In this document: positions 17,398 to 26,034 of the stretch, in pieces
How positions within the stretch are numbered: position 1 is the first letter of the stretch
Layout: every line of letters begins with the position of its first letter
Assembly (NCBI RefSeq): GCF_009765995.1
Contig: NZ_LMUI01000011.1
Coordinates: forward strand, 510,824-574,823
Source: Methylocapsa sp. S129
GTDB taxonomy: Bacteria; Pseudomonadota; Alphaproteobacteria; Rhizobiales; Beijerinckiaceae
DNA length: 64,000 nt
Direction of reading: 5' to 3'
Program-made: the position numbers and the translations under genes
The notes under the pieces: generated by a model
What the model was told of the DNA's origin: nothing
The model's input: only the letters and a program-made list of their open reading frames with translations
Databases searched by the model: none

Positions 17398-19605
17398 ATG
17401 AGCTTCACCAATTTCCGTTTTGAAACGGACGCCGATGGGATCGCGCTTGTCGTGTGGGACATGCCCGGCCGTTCGATGAACGTGCTGAACGCCGAGGTCA
17501 TTGCCGAGATCGGCGCCATCGTGGATAAAATCGCCGGCGATTCTTCGATCAAAGGCGCCGTCTTCACCTCCGGTAAGGAGGGTTTCTCCGGCGGCGCCGA
17601 TCTCACCATGCTCCAGAATACGGGGCGCGAATACAAACGGCTCGTCAAGGCCGAGGGCGAAGAGGCGGCGATGCGCGCCTTCGTCAAACAGATCGGCGAA
17701 TTGTCACGGACCTACCGTCGGCTCGAGACCGCGGGCAAGCCGATCGCCGCGGCGATCAATGGCGTGTGCATGGGCGGTGGTTTCGAGCTTGCGCTCGCCT
17801 GCCATTACCGCGTCGTCGCCGATGGCGAGAAAGTCCGCGTCGGGCTGCCAGAGATCAAGGTTGGCCTGTTCCCCGGCGGCGGCGGCACACAACGCGTCGC
17901 GCGGCTGATGCAGACAGGCGACGCCTTGCAGATGCTGTTCAAGGGCGACCAGATCAAACCGGCCGCGGCCAAGGCGATGGGGCTTGTTCATGAGGTGGCG
18001 CCGGCTGGGGAAATCCTCCAGCGCGCCAAGGATTGGGTGAAGGCCAATCCGAACGCCAAAGCGCCCTGGGATGACCCGAAGTTCAAACTGCCGTCCGGCC
18101 GCGTCTTCTCGCCCGCCGGCATGATGACCTGGCCGCCTGCCAATGCGATCTATCGCCGCGAGACCTATGACAATTATCCCGCCGCCAAAGCGATCCTGCA
18201 ATGCGTCTATGAAGGGTTGCAATTGCCGATCGACCTCGCATTGGCGGTGGAAGCGCGCTATTTCGCGAAAATCGTGCTCTCGAAGGAAGCGGCCGCGATG
18301 ATCCGCTCGCTGTTCGTCTCGATGGGCGAACTCAACAAGGGCGCGCGTCGCCCCGCCGATATCCCCGCGACCAAGCTGCGCAAGGTCGGAATCATCGGCG
18401 CCGGCTTCATGGGCGCCGGCATCGCTTATGTCAGCGCCAATGCCGGGCTCGACGTCGTGCTGATCGATCGCGATCAGGAATCGGCCGACAAAGGCAAGGC
18501 CTATTCGCATAAAATCATCAGCAACCAGATCGCCAAGGGCCGCGCCAAATCCGCCGATCGCGACGCGTTGCTGGAGCGCATCAAGCCGAGCGCCGATTAC
18601 AACGATCTCGCCGGTTGCGATCTCGTCGTTGAAGCGGTGTTCGAGGATCGCGCCGTGAAGGCCGAGGCGACGAAAAAGGCGCAGGCCGTGCTGGGGCCGG
18701 ACGTCATATTCGCGACCAACACTTCGACCCTGCCGATCACCTCGCTGGCGGAAACCTCGCTCAAGCCGGAAGATTTCATCGGCGTGCATTTCTTCTCGCC
18801 GGTCGACAGGATGATGCTGGTCGAAATCATCGTGGGCGAAAAGACGGGGGCCAAAGCGCTCGCGACCGCGATGGATTTTGTGCGCGCGATCAAGAAGACG
18901 CCGATCGTCGTCAACGATTGCCGCGGATTCTACGCCAACCGCTGCGTCGGCGCCTTCATCGGCGAGGGCCATCGCATGCTGATGGAGGGCGTGCCGCCGG
19001 CGATGATCGAGAATACGGCGAAAATGGCCGGCATGCCGGTCGGTCCGCTATCGCTCAACGATGAGACGGCGATTGATCTCGGCTGGCGCATTCTCCAGGC
19101 CGCCAAAAAGGACCTTGGCGCCAATGCCGTCGATCCGGGGCAGGAGAAGCTGCTCGATGCGATGGTCGTGACTGAGAAGCGCCTTGGCCGCAAGAACGGA
19201 AAAGGCTTCTACGACTATCCCGAGAAGGGCCCGAAGAGTTTGTGGCCAGGCCTCGCCAAGATCGCTGGCAAAGCGCTCGATCCTGACACGCTCAGCGTGC
19301 AGGAATTGAAGGAGCGGTTCCTTGTCGTGCAATCGCTGGAAGCGGCGCGATGCATGGAAGAGAATGTCGTGACAGATCCGCGCGAAGCCGATGTCGGTTC
19401 GATCCTTGGATTCGGCTTTGCGCCCTTCGCGGGCGGCACGCTCTCCTATATCGACGGCATGGGCGTGGCGCGTTTTGTCGCTTTGGCCCAATCGCTCGCC
19501 GCCAAGCACGGCGACCGCTTCACGCCCAATGCGCTGCTGATCGACATGGCCAAGAAGGGCGAGACGTTCTACGGCCGGTTCGGCGAACAGCCGCGCGCGG
19601 CCTAG
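17398..19605 (+). CDS. fadJ: Fused enoyl-CoA hydratase / 3-hydroxyacyl-CoA dehydrogenase (FadJ/FadB alpha subunit)
   Basis: Bifunctional beta-oxidation enzyme of 735 residues. The N-terminal crotonase domain (about 1-290) shows FSGGADLTML, NGVCMGGGFELALACHYR and GLPEIKVGLFPGGGGTQR, with the two catalytic acids of the hydratase. The NAD-binding 3-hydroxyacyl-CoA dehydrogenase domain starts near residue 325 with KVGIIGAGFMGAGIAYVSA and includes the catalytic His in GVHFFSPVDRMMLVE; the C-terminal HADH domain has RCVGAFIGEG. It lies directly behind the thiolase gene. Fatty acids, or the hydroxyacids released from PHB, are plausible substrates. Confidence 0.95.
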   Translation: MSFTNFRFETDADGIALVVWDMPGRSMNVLNAEVIAEIGAIVDKIAGDSSIKGAVFTSGKEGFSGGADLTMLQNTGREYKRLVKAEGEEAAMRAFVKQIGELSRTYRRLETAGKPIAAAINGVCMGGGFELALACHYRVVADGEKVRVGLPEIKVGLFPGGGGTQRVARLMQTGDALQMLFKGDQIKPAAAKAMGLVHEVAPAGEILQRAKDWVKANPNAKAPWDDPKFKLPSGRVFSPAGMMTWPPANAIYRRETYDNYPAAKAILQCVYEGLQLPIDLALAVEARYFAKIVLSKEAAAMIRSLFVSMGELNKGARRPADIPATKLRKVGIIGAGFMGAGIAYVSANAGLDVVLIDRDQESADKGKAYSHKIISNQIAKGRAKSADRDALLERIKPSADYNDLAGCDLVVEAVFEDRAVKAEATKKAQAVLGPDVIFATNTSTLPITSLAETSLKPEDFIGVHFFSPVDRMMLVEIIVGEKTGAKALATAMDFVRAIKKTPIVVNDCRGFYANRCVGAFIGEGHRMLMEGVPPAMIENTAKMAGMPVGPLSLNDETAIDLGWRILQAAKKDLGANAVDPGQEKLLDAMVVTEKRLGRKNGKGFYDYPEKGPKSLWPGLAKIAGKALDPDTLSVQELKERFLVVQSLEAARCMEENVVTDPREADVGSILGFGFAPFAGGTLSYIDGMGVARFVALAQSLAAKHGDRFTPNALLIDMAKKGETFYGRFGEQPRAA

Positions 19606-20183
19606 GACGGTCGCCGGCTCCATCGGCGCCTTGTCGGGCAACCAGCTGGTCCGCACCCGCCAAGCCTATGCGAGAATGGGTATTGCGACTCTGACAGTCG
19701 ACATGGGGGCCGACCTGCCCGCCGCGGCGCGTTGCGCGCCGTTCAAGGTCTGTCGGCCGGCCCCGACCGGCGGGTTTTGACTTCGGGCTTCTTGCCGGAC
19801 ATAGAGAGCGCCGTGGGGTCGGCGTCGGCTTTGCCGCCGACTCTCGTTGTCGAACGCCATCATGACGGGTGTCGCCGGAAGCCGTCAGCCCATGGCCTGT
19901 CATAGAATCAATGGCCTTGATGGTCAGGTCGTCTCAATCGTTGGACGTTTTGTCTTCCAGGGCCGTTGAAGACGGCGGCCGTTTCGCCTCCAATGCGCGG
20001 TCGCTCGGAATAATTGACAGGAGCGAGGCGTCCTACGTCAAATGTGGCGAAAACTGCATCAACGCGCCTCGAAAGCGCATGGCGCGGTTGAAGATTGCCG
20101 AGAACGCCAAGCCGGGGCACAATGTCCGGCAGAGTCGTGTCTATCCGCAGAATGCTGGATAGGTTCCATGAAAGGGCGTGCGC
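19606..20183. other. Intergenic region before ctpA
   Basis: About 570 bases without a gene I can support. Open frames on both strands are Arg/Ser-rich shadows with no ribosome site. The segment near 19740-19785 has short GC-rich inverted repeats followed by a T run and could end the fadJ transcript, but the pairing is weak. The ctpA promoter probably lies near 20100-20170. Confidence 0.45.
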
Positions 20184-21560
20184 ATGCTGCGCAAGGTTTC
20201 CTATATCGCTTTGGGCGTCGCGATCGGCGTTGCATCGGCCGCGCTGATCCCGCGTTCCGCGCCTCTCATGGGCAACGGCGCCTTCGCCGCGCCGACCGAC
20301 ACCTATCGTCAGCTCAATCTGCTGGGCGACGTTATCGAAAAAGTGAACAACAATTATGTGGAGAAGCCTGACGAGGGCAAACTCATTGAAGCGGCGATCA
20401 ACGGCATGCTCACCTCGCTCGATCCGCATTCGAGCTACCTCGACGCTAAAGGTTTTCGCGACAGGCAGGAGCAGATCAAGGGCGAATTTGGCGGCATCGG
20501 CGTCGAAATCATGGAGGAGGACGGACTCGTCAAGATTATCACGCCGATCGACGATACGCCGGCGGCCAAAGCGGGCATTCTCTCTGGCGACATCATCACC
20601 GAAATCGACGATCAGCCGGCCAAGGCGCTGACGTTCGATCAGGCGGCGGACAAGATGCGCGGCGCCCCGAACTCAACGGTTCGGCTCAAGGTCTCGCGCG
20701 GCGCGACCAAGGAGATCAAGGAATTCAAGATCGTTCGCGACATCATCAAGGTGCGTTCAGTGCGCTCGCATGTCGAGGACGGCGATATCGGCTATATCCG
20801 CATCAATCAGTTCGACGAACAATCGTTCGACGGCCTCAAGAACGCGATGGACAAGTTCGAGGACGCGCCGGGCGGCAAGCTCAAGGGCTATATTCTTGAC
20901 TTGCGCAACAATCCCGGCGGGCTGCTCGATCAGTCGATCGAAATCGTCAACGCCTTCCTGGACCGCGGCGAGATCGTGTCGACGCGCGGACGCAATGTCG
21001 AGCAGACGCAGCGCTACGACGCGCGGCCCGGCGCCGATCTCTCGCATGGCAGGCCGCTTGTCGTGCTCATCAACGGCGGTTCGGCCTCGGCGTCGGAGAT
21101 CGTCTCGGGCGCCTTGCAAGATCACAAGCGCGCGACATTGATCGGCAGCCGCTCCTTCGGCAAGGGTTCAGTGCAGACGATCATGCCGCTTGGCGAGAAC
21201 GGCGCCTTGACCCTGACGACGGCGCGCTATTACACGCCGTCCGGCCGCTCGATCCAGGCCAAGGGCATCGAACCCGACATTCAGATCCTCGAGGACGTCC
21301 CGGATGATCTGAAGGGCAAGGACGACATGGAGGGCGAGGCTTCGCTCAAGGGCCATCTCAGGAATGGCGACGACGAGAAGACGACAGCTTCACAGGCCTA
21401 TGTGCCGGCCGAGCCCAAGGCCGACAATCAATTGATCGCGGCCGTCGATCTCCTGCACGGTGTCAAGCGCGCCGCGGCGCCGTCGCCGGAAATAGCCAAG
21501 AGCGCGGCGCCTCACGCCGAAGCAAAGCCGAGCGCCGCGGCGACCAAGCCGCCGGGATGA
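20184..21560 (+). CDS. ctpA: S41-family carboxy-terminal processing protease CtpA
   Basis: Periplasmic serine protease of 458 residues. An N-terminal signal or anchor (VSYIALGVAIGVASAALIP) is followed by the PDZ domain with FGGIGVEI and GDIITEIDDQPA. The S41 catalytic core includes GYIRINQFDE, DLRNNPGG, the nucleophile Ser in NGGSASASEIVSGALQDH and the Lys of SFGKGSVQT, the Ser-Lys dyad of Ctp proteases. The C-terminal tail of about 75 residues is Ala/Lys/Asp-rich and probably disordered. ATG 20184 is chosen because AAAGGG lies 7 nt upstream; an in-frame GTG at 20178 is too close to it. Family members tune peptidoglycan hydrolases and trim membrane proteins. Confidence 0.93.
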   Translation: MLRKVSYIALGVAIGVASAALIPRSAPLMGNGAFAAPTDTYRQLNLLGDVIEKVNNNYVEKPDEGKLIEAAINGMLTSLDPHSSYLDAKGFRDRQEQIKGEFGGIGVEIMEEDGLVKIITPIDDTPAAKAGILSGDIITEIDDQPAKALTFDQAADKMRGAPNSTVRLKVSRGATKEIKEFKIVRDIIKVRSVRSHVEDGDIGYIRINQFDEQSFDGLKNAMDKFEDAPGGKLKGYILDLRNNPGGLLDQSIEIVNAFLDRGEIVSTRGRNVEQTQRYDARPGADLSHGRPLVVLINGGSASASEIVSGALQDHKRATLIGSRSFGKGSVQTIMPLGENGALTLTTARYYTPSGRSIQAKGIEPDIQILEDVPDDLKGKDDMEGEASLKGHLRNGDDEKTTASQAYVPAEPKADNQLIAAVDLLHGVKRAAAPSPEIAKSAAPHAEAKPSAAATKPPG

Positions 21561-21663
21561 TTTTGCGAAGATGCGCGGGTTTCCAGTCCTGCGGGGGGCG
21601 CGGCGCTGAAGTTCGCCGTCCAAATGCGCGTCCGTAAGGGCGCATACGAAAGCCGGAGCCGCA

Positions 21664-22299
21664 ATGTCCCGCAGTATAGACTATTATTTTTCGCTGGTGA
21701 GCCCGTGGGCTTATATCGGGCACAGGCATTTCCTCGATATCGCGCGCCGTCACGACGCGAGCATCGTTTACAAACCGGTGCTGCTGAACGAGGTCTTCTC
21801 GGAAACCGGCGGCCTGCCGCTGGCCAGGCGTCACCCCGCCCGCCAGGCCTATCGCACGGTTGAATTGCAGCGCTGGCGCGAGAAGCGCGGCCTCGCGTTT
21901 CATCTCTGGCCCAAACATTGGCCTTACGACGCGGACCTTGCCAATTGCGCCGTTCTGGCTGTCGTCGCCGCCGGCGGCGACCCCGCCGATCTCGTGCAAA
22001 AAGCATTCAATGGCGTTTGGGAGAACCAGGAAAATCTTGCCGATGCGGCCGCTCTGACGCGTCTGCTGCAAGAAACGGGGTTTGACCCGCCATCCGTTCT
22101 CGCCAGCGCCAATTCGCCAGCCATTCGCGCCGCCTACGAGCGCAATCGCCTCGACGCCATCGCGGCCGGCGTCTTCGGCGCGCCCTGCTACGTGCTCAAT
22201 GGCGAGATTTTCTGGGGTCAGGATCGTCTGGATCTTCTGGCCGACGCGCTCGCCAGCGGCCGCGCGCCCTTCGCCGCCAAGCCTCAAGGCGGGACGTGA
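21664..22299 (+). CDS. 2-hydroxychromene-2-carboxylate isomerase (DsbA-fold, kappa GST-like)
   Basis: Protein of 211 residues with the thioredoxin-like DsbA/kappa-class GST fold. The start MSRSIDYYFSLVSPWAYIG carries the Ser of the SPW motif that replaces the CxxC of disulfide oxidoreductases, and the C-terminal half ends with FGAPCYVLNGEIFWGQDRLD, typical of the family. In naphthalene degraders NahD performs the glutathione-dependent isomerisation of 2-hydroxychromene-2-carboxylate; the many chromosomal homologues have unknown substrates, and no aromatic-degradation genes lie next to this one. The next gene, phaZ, is about 200 nt away. Confidence 0.85.
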   Translation: MSRSIDYYFSLVSPWAYIGHRHFLDIARRHDASIVYKPVLLNEVFSETGGLPLARRHPARQAYRTVELQRWREKRGLAFHLWPKHWPYDADLANCAVLAVVAAGGDPADLVQKAFNGVWENQENLADAAALTRLLQETGFDPPSVLASANSPAIRAAYERNRLDAIAAGVFGAPCYVLNGEIFWGQDRLDLLADALASGRAPFAAKPQGGT

Positions 22300-22505
22300 G
22301 CGCAATCCTTGCCCTTTTTCAACACGCCGATAACGCGCGTCGCCGGCGTTTTGGAAACCCTGCGAATGAAGGGCGGAACGATCCTCGGCGCGCGCTTCTT
22401 ATACCTTTTGTGACGTTGATTAGTTTAAATAGGAACCTTAACTTATAAGGTCCAGCGTGAGTGACGTTCGGGGCGCCGCGCGTCGCGGCAAGGGTGGTCG
22501 GACAA

Positions 22506-23786
22506 ATGAATTTTTCCTATCAGATGTACGAAATGGCGCTTGCGGCGCTGGGACCGGCGCGCGCGATTTCAAACGCCAGTCGGCTCGTTTTCGCCAATCC
22601 TTTCAACCCACTCACCAATACGCCGTTCGGCAAGAATATCGCCGCCGGCGCCGAATTGTTCGAACGGATGACGCGTCGCTACGGAAAGCCGGCTTTCGGT
22701 CTACAGCGCACGGCGGTCGATGGCGTCCCCGTGACGGTGAGAGAGGAGGTTGTGTGGGAGCGCCCTTTTTGCAGCCTCCTTCATTTCGTCCGCGAGGGAG
22801 TGAAGCTGCGCGCGCCGCAACCCAAACTCCTGATCGTCGCGCCGATGTCCGGCCATTACGCGACGCTGCTGCGCGGCACGGTCGAAGCGTTCCTCCCGAC
22901 TCACGAAGTCTACATCACCGACTGGACCAACTCCCGGATGGTCTCGCTCGCCGCCGGCGGTTTCGACCTCGACGATTACATTGTTTATCTGCGCGAGATG
23001 TTAGGGGTGCTGGGACCGGGCGCCCATACCATTGGCGTTTGTCAGCCCGCCGTGCCGCTGATCGCGGCGGTCGCATTGATGGAGGCCGAAAATCATAGCG
23101 ATATCCCCGCGTCGATGACGCTGATGGGCGGACCGATCGACACGCGGCGCAGCCCGACGGCGGTCAATCTCCTGGCGGAACGGCGCGGCGTCGCGTGGTT
23201 TCGCGACAATTGCCTGAATGTCGTTCCCTTTCCTCACGCCGGCTTCGGGCGCGTCGTCTATCCCGGCTTCCTGCAATTGTCAGGCTTCATGGCGATGAAC
23301 CTCGACCGGCACGTCAACGCCCATGTCGACATGTTCAATCACCTCGTCTCCGGCGACGGCGATTCAGCGGAGAAACATCGCGAATTCTACGATGAATATA
23401 TGGCGGTGATGGATCTCACGGCCGAATATTACATGCAGACGATCGAGACCGTATTCGTGGAGCATTCCCTGCCCAAAGGCGAGATGAAACACCGCGGGAC
23501 GGCGATCGATCTCAAGGCGATTCATCGCTGCGCGCTGATGACGGTCGAGGGCGAAAATGACGACATTTCAGGCGTCGGCCAGACCTATGCGGCGCAGGAG
23601 CTTTGCCCGAATATTCCCGACGAACTGAAGGTTCACTATCTGCAAAAAGACGTTGGCCATTACGGCGTCTTCAACGGTTCGCGCTTTCGCGCGCTGATCG
23701 CGCCGCGCATCGTCGATTTTCACGCCAATGCCGATGCGCACGCCAGGTCGCAGAAATCGTCGCGACGGAAACCGGCCAGAGGCTGA
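22506..23786 (+). CDS. phaZ: Intracellular polyhydroxyalkanoate depolymerase PhaZ
   Basis: Intracellular PHB/PHA granule depolymerase of 426 residues. The start MNFSYQMYEMALAAL followed by NPFNPLTNTPFGKNIAA matches the family N-terminus, which is why ATG 22506 is preferred to the GTG at 22461 lying 15 codons upstream. The nucleophile is Cys179 in the modified lipase box IGVCQPA, as in the Ralstonia PhaZ1 type, and the catalytic His is in DVGHYGVFNGSRFR near the C-terminus. It has no signal peptide, in line with action on cytoplasmic granules. It shows that the organism stores PHA; no synthase is in this window. An inverted repeat CCTTA-N5-TAAGG lies 55 nt upstream. Confidence 0.93.
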   Translation: MNFSYQMYEMALAALGPARAISNASRLVFANPFNPLTNTPFGKNIAAGAELFERMTRRYGKPAFGLQRTAVDGVPVTVREEVVWERPFCSLLHFVREGVKLRAPQPKLLIVAPMSGHYATLLRGTVEAFLPTHEVYITDWTNSRMVSLAAGGFDLDDYIVYLREMLGVLGPGAHTIGVCQPAVPLIAAVALMEAENHSDIPASMTLMGGPIDTRRSPTAVNLLAERRGVAWFRDNCLNVVPFPHAGFGRVVYPGFLQLSGFMAMNLDRHVNAHVDMFNHLVSGDGDSAEKHREFYDEYMAVMDLTAEYYMQTIETVFVEHSLPKGEMKHRGTAIDLKAIHRCALMTVEGENDDISGVGQTYAAQELCPNIPDELKVHYLQKDVGHYGVFNGSRFRALIAPRIVDFHANADAHARSQKSSRRKPARG

Positions 23787-23795
23787 AGCCTCGGC

Positions 23796-24245
23796 TCAGA
23801 TGTAGTACATCAGGTTCGCTTCATCGACGTCGGCCAGCGCGCGCATCGAGGCGAGGGAGCGATTGTCGAGAACCGACGCGATCGAATTGCGCACTTCCAG
23901 CATCATCAACCGGACCGTGCAATTGCCCTCGGTCGGGCAATCGTCGCAGCGTCTGTAATAGCCCTTGCTGGCGCAGGCGATCGGCGCCAGCGGCCCGTCG
24001 AGCGCCCGCACGATGTCGCCGACCATGATCTGCGAGGGGCGCTTGGCGAGCACATAGCCGCCGCCGCGGCCCTTTTTGGAATGGACCAGCCCCGCCGTGC
24101 GCAATTCGCCCAGGATCGCGTCGAGGAATTTCTTGGGGATGCCGTTGATCGCCGCGATGTCGGCCACCAAGGCCGGCCGGCCCGGCTCAAGCCCCGCCAG
24201 ATGGACCATCGCCTTCAGGCCGTATTTTCCCTTGTTCGTCAGCAT
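23796..24245 (-). CDS. Rrf2-family transcriptional regulator with four clustered cysteines
   Basis: Winged-helix Rrf2 regulator of 149 residues. The N-terminal MLTNKGKYGLKAMVHLA, the recognition region IPKKFLDAILGELRTAGLV and the wing HSKKGRGGGYVLAKRP are typical. The C-terminal part has the cysteines CASKGYYRRCDDCPTEGNC, spaced C-x8-C-x2-C-x5-C. In IscR, NsrR and RirA three Cys in this place hold an Fe-S cluster; here there are four with different spacing, so a cluster or metal site is likely but its type is open. It is convergent with phaZ (9 nt gap). The 214-nt region before it, towards the L,D-transpeptidase gene, could hold its operator. Confidence 0.88.
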   Translation of the reverse strand: MLTNKGKYGLKAMVHLAGLEPGRPALVADIAAINGIPKKFLDAILGELRTAGLVHSKKGRGGGYVLAKRPSQIMVGDIVRALDGPLAPIACASKGYYRRCDDCPTEGNCTVRLMMLEVRNSIASVLDNRSLASMRALADVDEANLMYYI

Positions 24246-24459
24246 CGTTTGGCCTTTCGGACCCCATCCGCTATCGATTACATAAGCGATTCAGTCGATA
24301 AATACTATAGAAAGCGCGGAACCGGCGTCCAACAGGCCGATCGCGCCCTGATTTTGCACAAAGTTTACCAACTCCGATGGCTTTGCCGCGGGCGAGGCGC
24401 GCAAATGGTATTCTGATCCTCACCATTCGGCCGACCTCCCGGCCGCGGACGGATCAGGA

Positions 24460-24978
24460 ATGACAGCGATGCGAAACTGGCGCGCGGCGGCGATCGGGCT
24501 TGGCGTCGCATTGACGGGCGCGTCCCTGGCGCAGGCGCGCGAGGCGGTCGCTTTCCCCTCGCCCTATGGAATTGGCACGATCGTCATCAGCCAGAGCGCG
24601 CGGAAGCTGTTTCTGGTCACCGGCCCACAATCGGCGATCGCTTATCCCGTCGCGGTCGCCAAGCATGGCAAGGAATGGAGCGGCTACGCCAAAGTCGACG
24701 GCAAATATGTCTCGCCAGCCTGGTCGCCGCCTGAATCGGTCAAGCGCGACCATCCGGAACTGCCCGACGTGATCCCCGGCGGGTCGCCGCACAATCCGAT
24801 GGGCGCCCGGGCGATCACCCTCGATCGCGACGAAGTCGCCATTCACGGCACGACGATGGCGATGCGCGCTTCGGTGGGAACCGCAGCGTCCTATGGCTGC
24901 ATCCGCATGCTCAATGAAGACGTGATCGATCTTTTCGACCGCGTCAGCATCGGCGCGCCAGTGGTCATGATCCGCTAG
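24460..24978 (+). CDS. L,D-transpeptidase (YkuD/ErfK family)
   Basis: Exported protein of 172 residues with a signal peptide (AAAIGLGVALTGASLAQA). The YkuD catalytic domain spans about residues 35-170, beginning IGTIVISQSARKLFLVTG, with conserved NPMGARAITL, the HGT motif, and the SYGCIRM motif containing the catalytic Cys. Such enzymes make 3-3 cross-links in peptidoglycan or anchor proteins to it. It is close to the minimal size of the family, with no LysM or other binding domain. ATG 24460 has AGGA close by; ATG 24469 is an alternative. Confidence 0.92.
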   Translation: MTAMRNWRAAAIGLGVALTGASLAQAREAVAFPSPYGIGTIVISQSARKLFLVTGPQSAIAYPVAVAKHGKEWSGYAKVDGKYVSPAWSPPESVKRDHPELPDVIPGGSPHNPMGARAITLDRDEVAIHGTTMAMRASVGTAASYGCIRMLNEDVIDLFDRVSIGAPVVMIR

Positions 24979-25008
24979 GCCGTCCCGGGCCGCTGGAACC
25001 CAGCCTTC

Positions 25009-25518
25009 TTATTTTTCGCCGCGCAGCCCCGGCGTTCCGCCCTCGCCAAGCCCCGCGATATGGGCCTGCGTGTAGCGTTCGAGGCCGATGCGTTTGATGA
25101 GATCGAGCTGCGTTTCGAGGAAGTCGATATGCCCCTCCTCGTCCGACATCAGCAGGACAAACAGGTCGCGGCTCGGATAATCCTTCATCTTGATGCAATA
25201 TTCGGCCGCTTCCTGGTAAAGCGCGCGGGCTTCGACCTCGGCGCCCAGGTCGGCTGTGATGATCTCCTGCACGTTCTGTCCGATGACGAGCGGGTTGAGC
25301 ATCTGGAGATTGGGAAAGCCTTCGAGGAAGATGATGCGATCGATGAAGCGATCGGCATGGCGCATTTCCTCGATCGATTCCTCGCGCCATTGCTTGGCCA
25401 GGCCATTGAGGCCCCAATTGTCGAGCAGGCGATAATGCAGCCAATATTGGCTGATGGCGGTCAATTCGCTGCGCAGACCCTTGTTGAGATATTCAACGAT
25501 TTTCGTATCGCCCTTCAT
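25009..25518 (-). CDS. bfr: Bacterioferritin
   Basis: Iron-storage bacterioferritin of 169 residues forming a 24-subunit shell. Ferroxidase ligands match the E. coli protein: Glu18 ([10 protein letters not shown]), Glu51, His54, Glu94, Glu127 and His130, and the haem ligand Met52 lies in [10 protein letters not shown] start at ATG 25518, giving the canonical MKGDTK start with AGGGAG 7-8 nt upstream, rather than six codons earlier. It is about 10 residues longer at the C-terminus than the E. coli protein (Gly-rich tail). The bfd gene is 115 nt upstream on the same strand and an Irr-type box lies between them, so bfr probably has its own iron-controlled promoter. Confidence 0.95.
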   Translation of the reverse strand: MKGDTKIVEYLNKGLRSELTAISQYWLHYRLLDNWGLNGLAKQWREESIEEMRHADRFIDRIIFLEGFPNLQMLNPLVIGQNVQEIITADLGAEVEARALYQEAAEYCIKMKDYPSRDLFVLLMSDEEGHIDFLETQLDLIKRIGLERYTQAHIAGLGEGGTPGLRGEK

Positions 25519-25571
25519 TTGTCGCTCCCTGCGCATCGCGGCCGGTGAATTGACCGGTCGCTGGAGCTCAG

Positions 25572-25588
25572 TTTAGAATAGTTCTACT
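25572..25588. promoter_or_regulatory. Irr-type iron control element before bfr
   Basis: The core TAGAA-TAG-TTCTA (25574-25586) is a perfect palindrome and extends to TTTAGAA on its left arm, close to the iron control element bound by Irr in rhizobia. It lies about 55 bases before the bfr start codon, in the bfd-bfr gap. bfr is a known Irr-repressed gene in alphaproteobacteria; binding here is inferred. Confidence 0.65.
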
Positions 25589-25632
25589 CTGAGGGCAATG
25601 AGTGATCGACAGGCAAGGTCGAGACGCGCGCT

Positions 25633-25917
25633 TTATTCGGCCGCGATCAGGAAGGGCACGGGGGCGTGCGGGTGCGCGTTGTGGTGGGAATGGTCCTCGC
25701 CGGCGGCGCCGGGGCAGATGGCGCAGCCGACGTTGCAATTGGCGCCGCGCGCATGCGCCAGCAGGGCGCGGACGGTAACGAGGCAGCGGCCGCATTGAGG
25801 AGCGCAGCCCAGGCAACCATAAGCCTGAGCGGGCGAACGGGGACGCGCATCGTCCTCGCTGTCGAGCGTCGCGAGGATTTGCGTATGGGACAGAACGTTG
25901 CAGGAACAAACGATCAT
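25633..25917 (-). CDS. bfd: Bacterioferritin-associated ferredoxin, (2Fe-2S)
   Basis: Small [2Fe-2S] protein of 94 residues that reduces bacterioferritin to release stored iron. The first half follows the BFD/Fer2 pattern: MIVCSCNVLSH, then GCLGCAPQCGRC, with four cluster Cys (C-x-C near the start and C-x2-C or C-x5-C later). The C-terminal extension has three more Cys (NCNVGCAIC) and a His-rich stretch (HSHHNAHPH), which E. coli Bfd lacks and which could bind metal. It lies upstream of bfr and divergent from mbfA. Confidence 0.9.
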   Translation of the reverse strand: MIVCSCNVLSHTQILATLDSEDDARPRSPAQAYGCLGCAPQCGRCLVTVRALLAHARGANCNVGCAICPGAAGEDHSHHNAHPHAPVPFLIAAE

Positions 25918-25927
25918 GGCGGCCGCG

Positions 25928-25950
25928 TAGTTTAGAATGGCTAAAAACTA
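25928..25950. promoter_or_regulatory. Irr-like box in the bfd/mbfA divergent promoter
   Basis: TTTAG-AATGG-CTAAA (25931-25945) is a palindrome within a wider TAGTTT...AAACTA inverted repeat, with the TTTAGAA half-site of iron control elements. It sits 14 bases before the bfd start on one side and about 85 bases before mbfA on the other, so one site may control both. It matches the Irr consensus less well than the bfr site. Confidence 0.5.
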
Positions 25951-26034
25951 TAGGTTTCTCAAGGCCTTATATACCGATCGTCGCGCCCCTGGACAAGAGC
26001 CGCGCGCGACAATTCCAAATGTCCGGGAGCGAAA

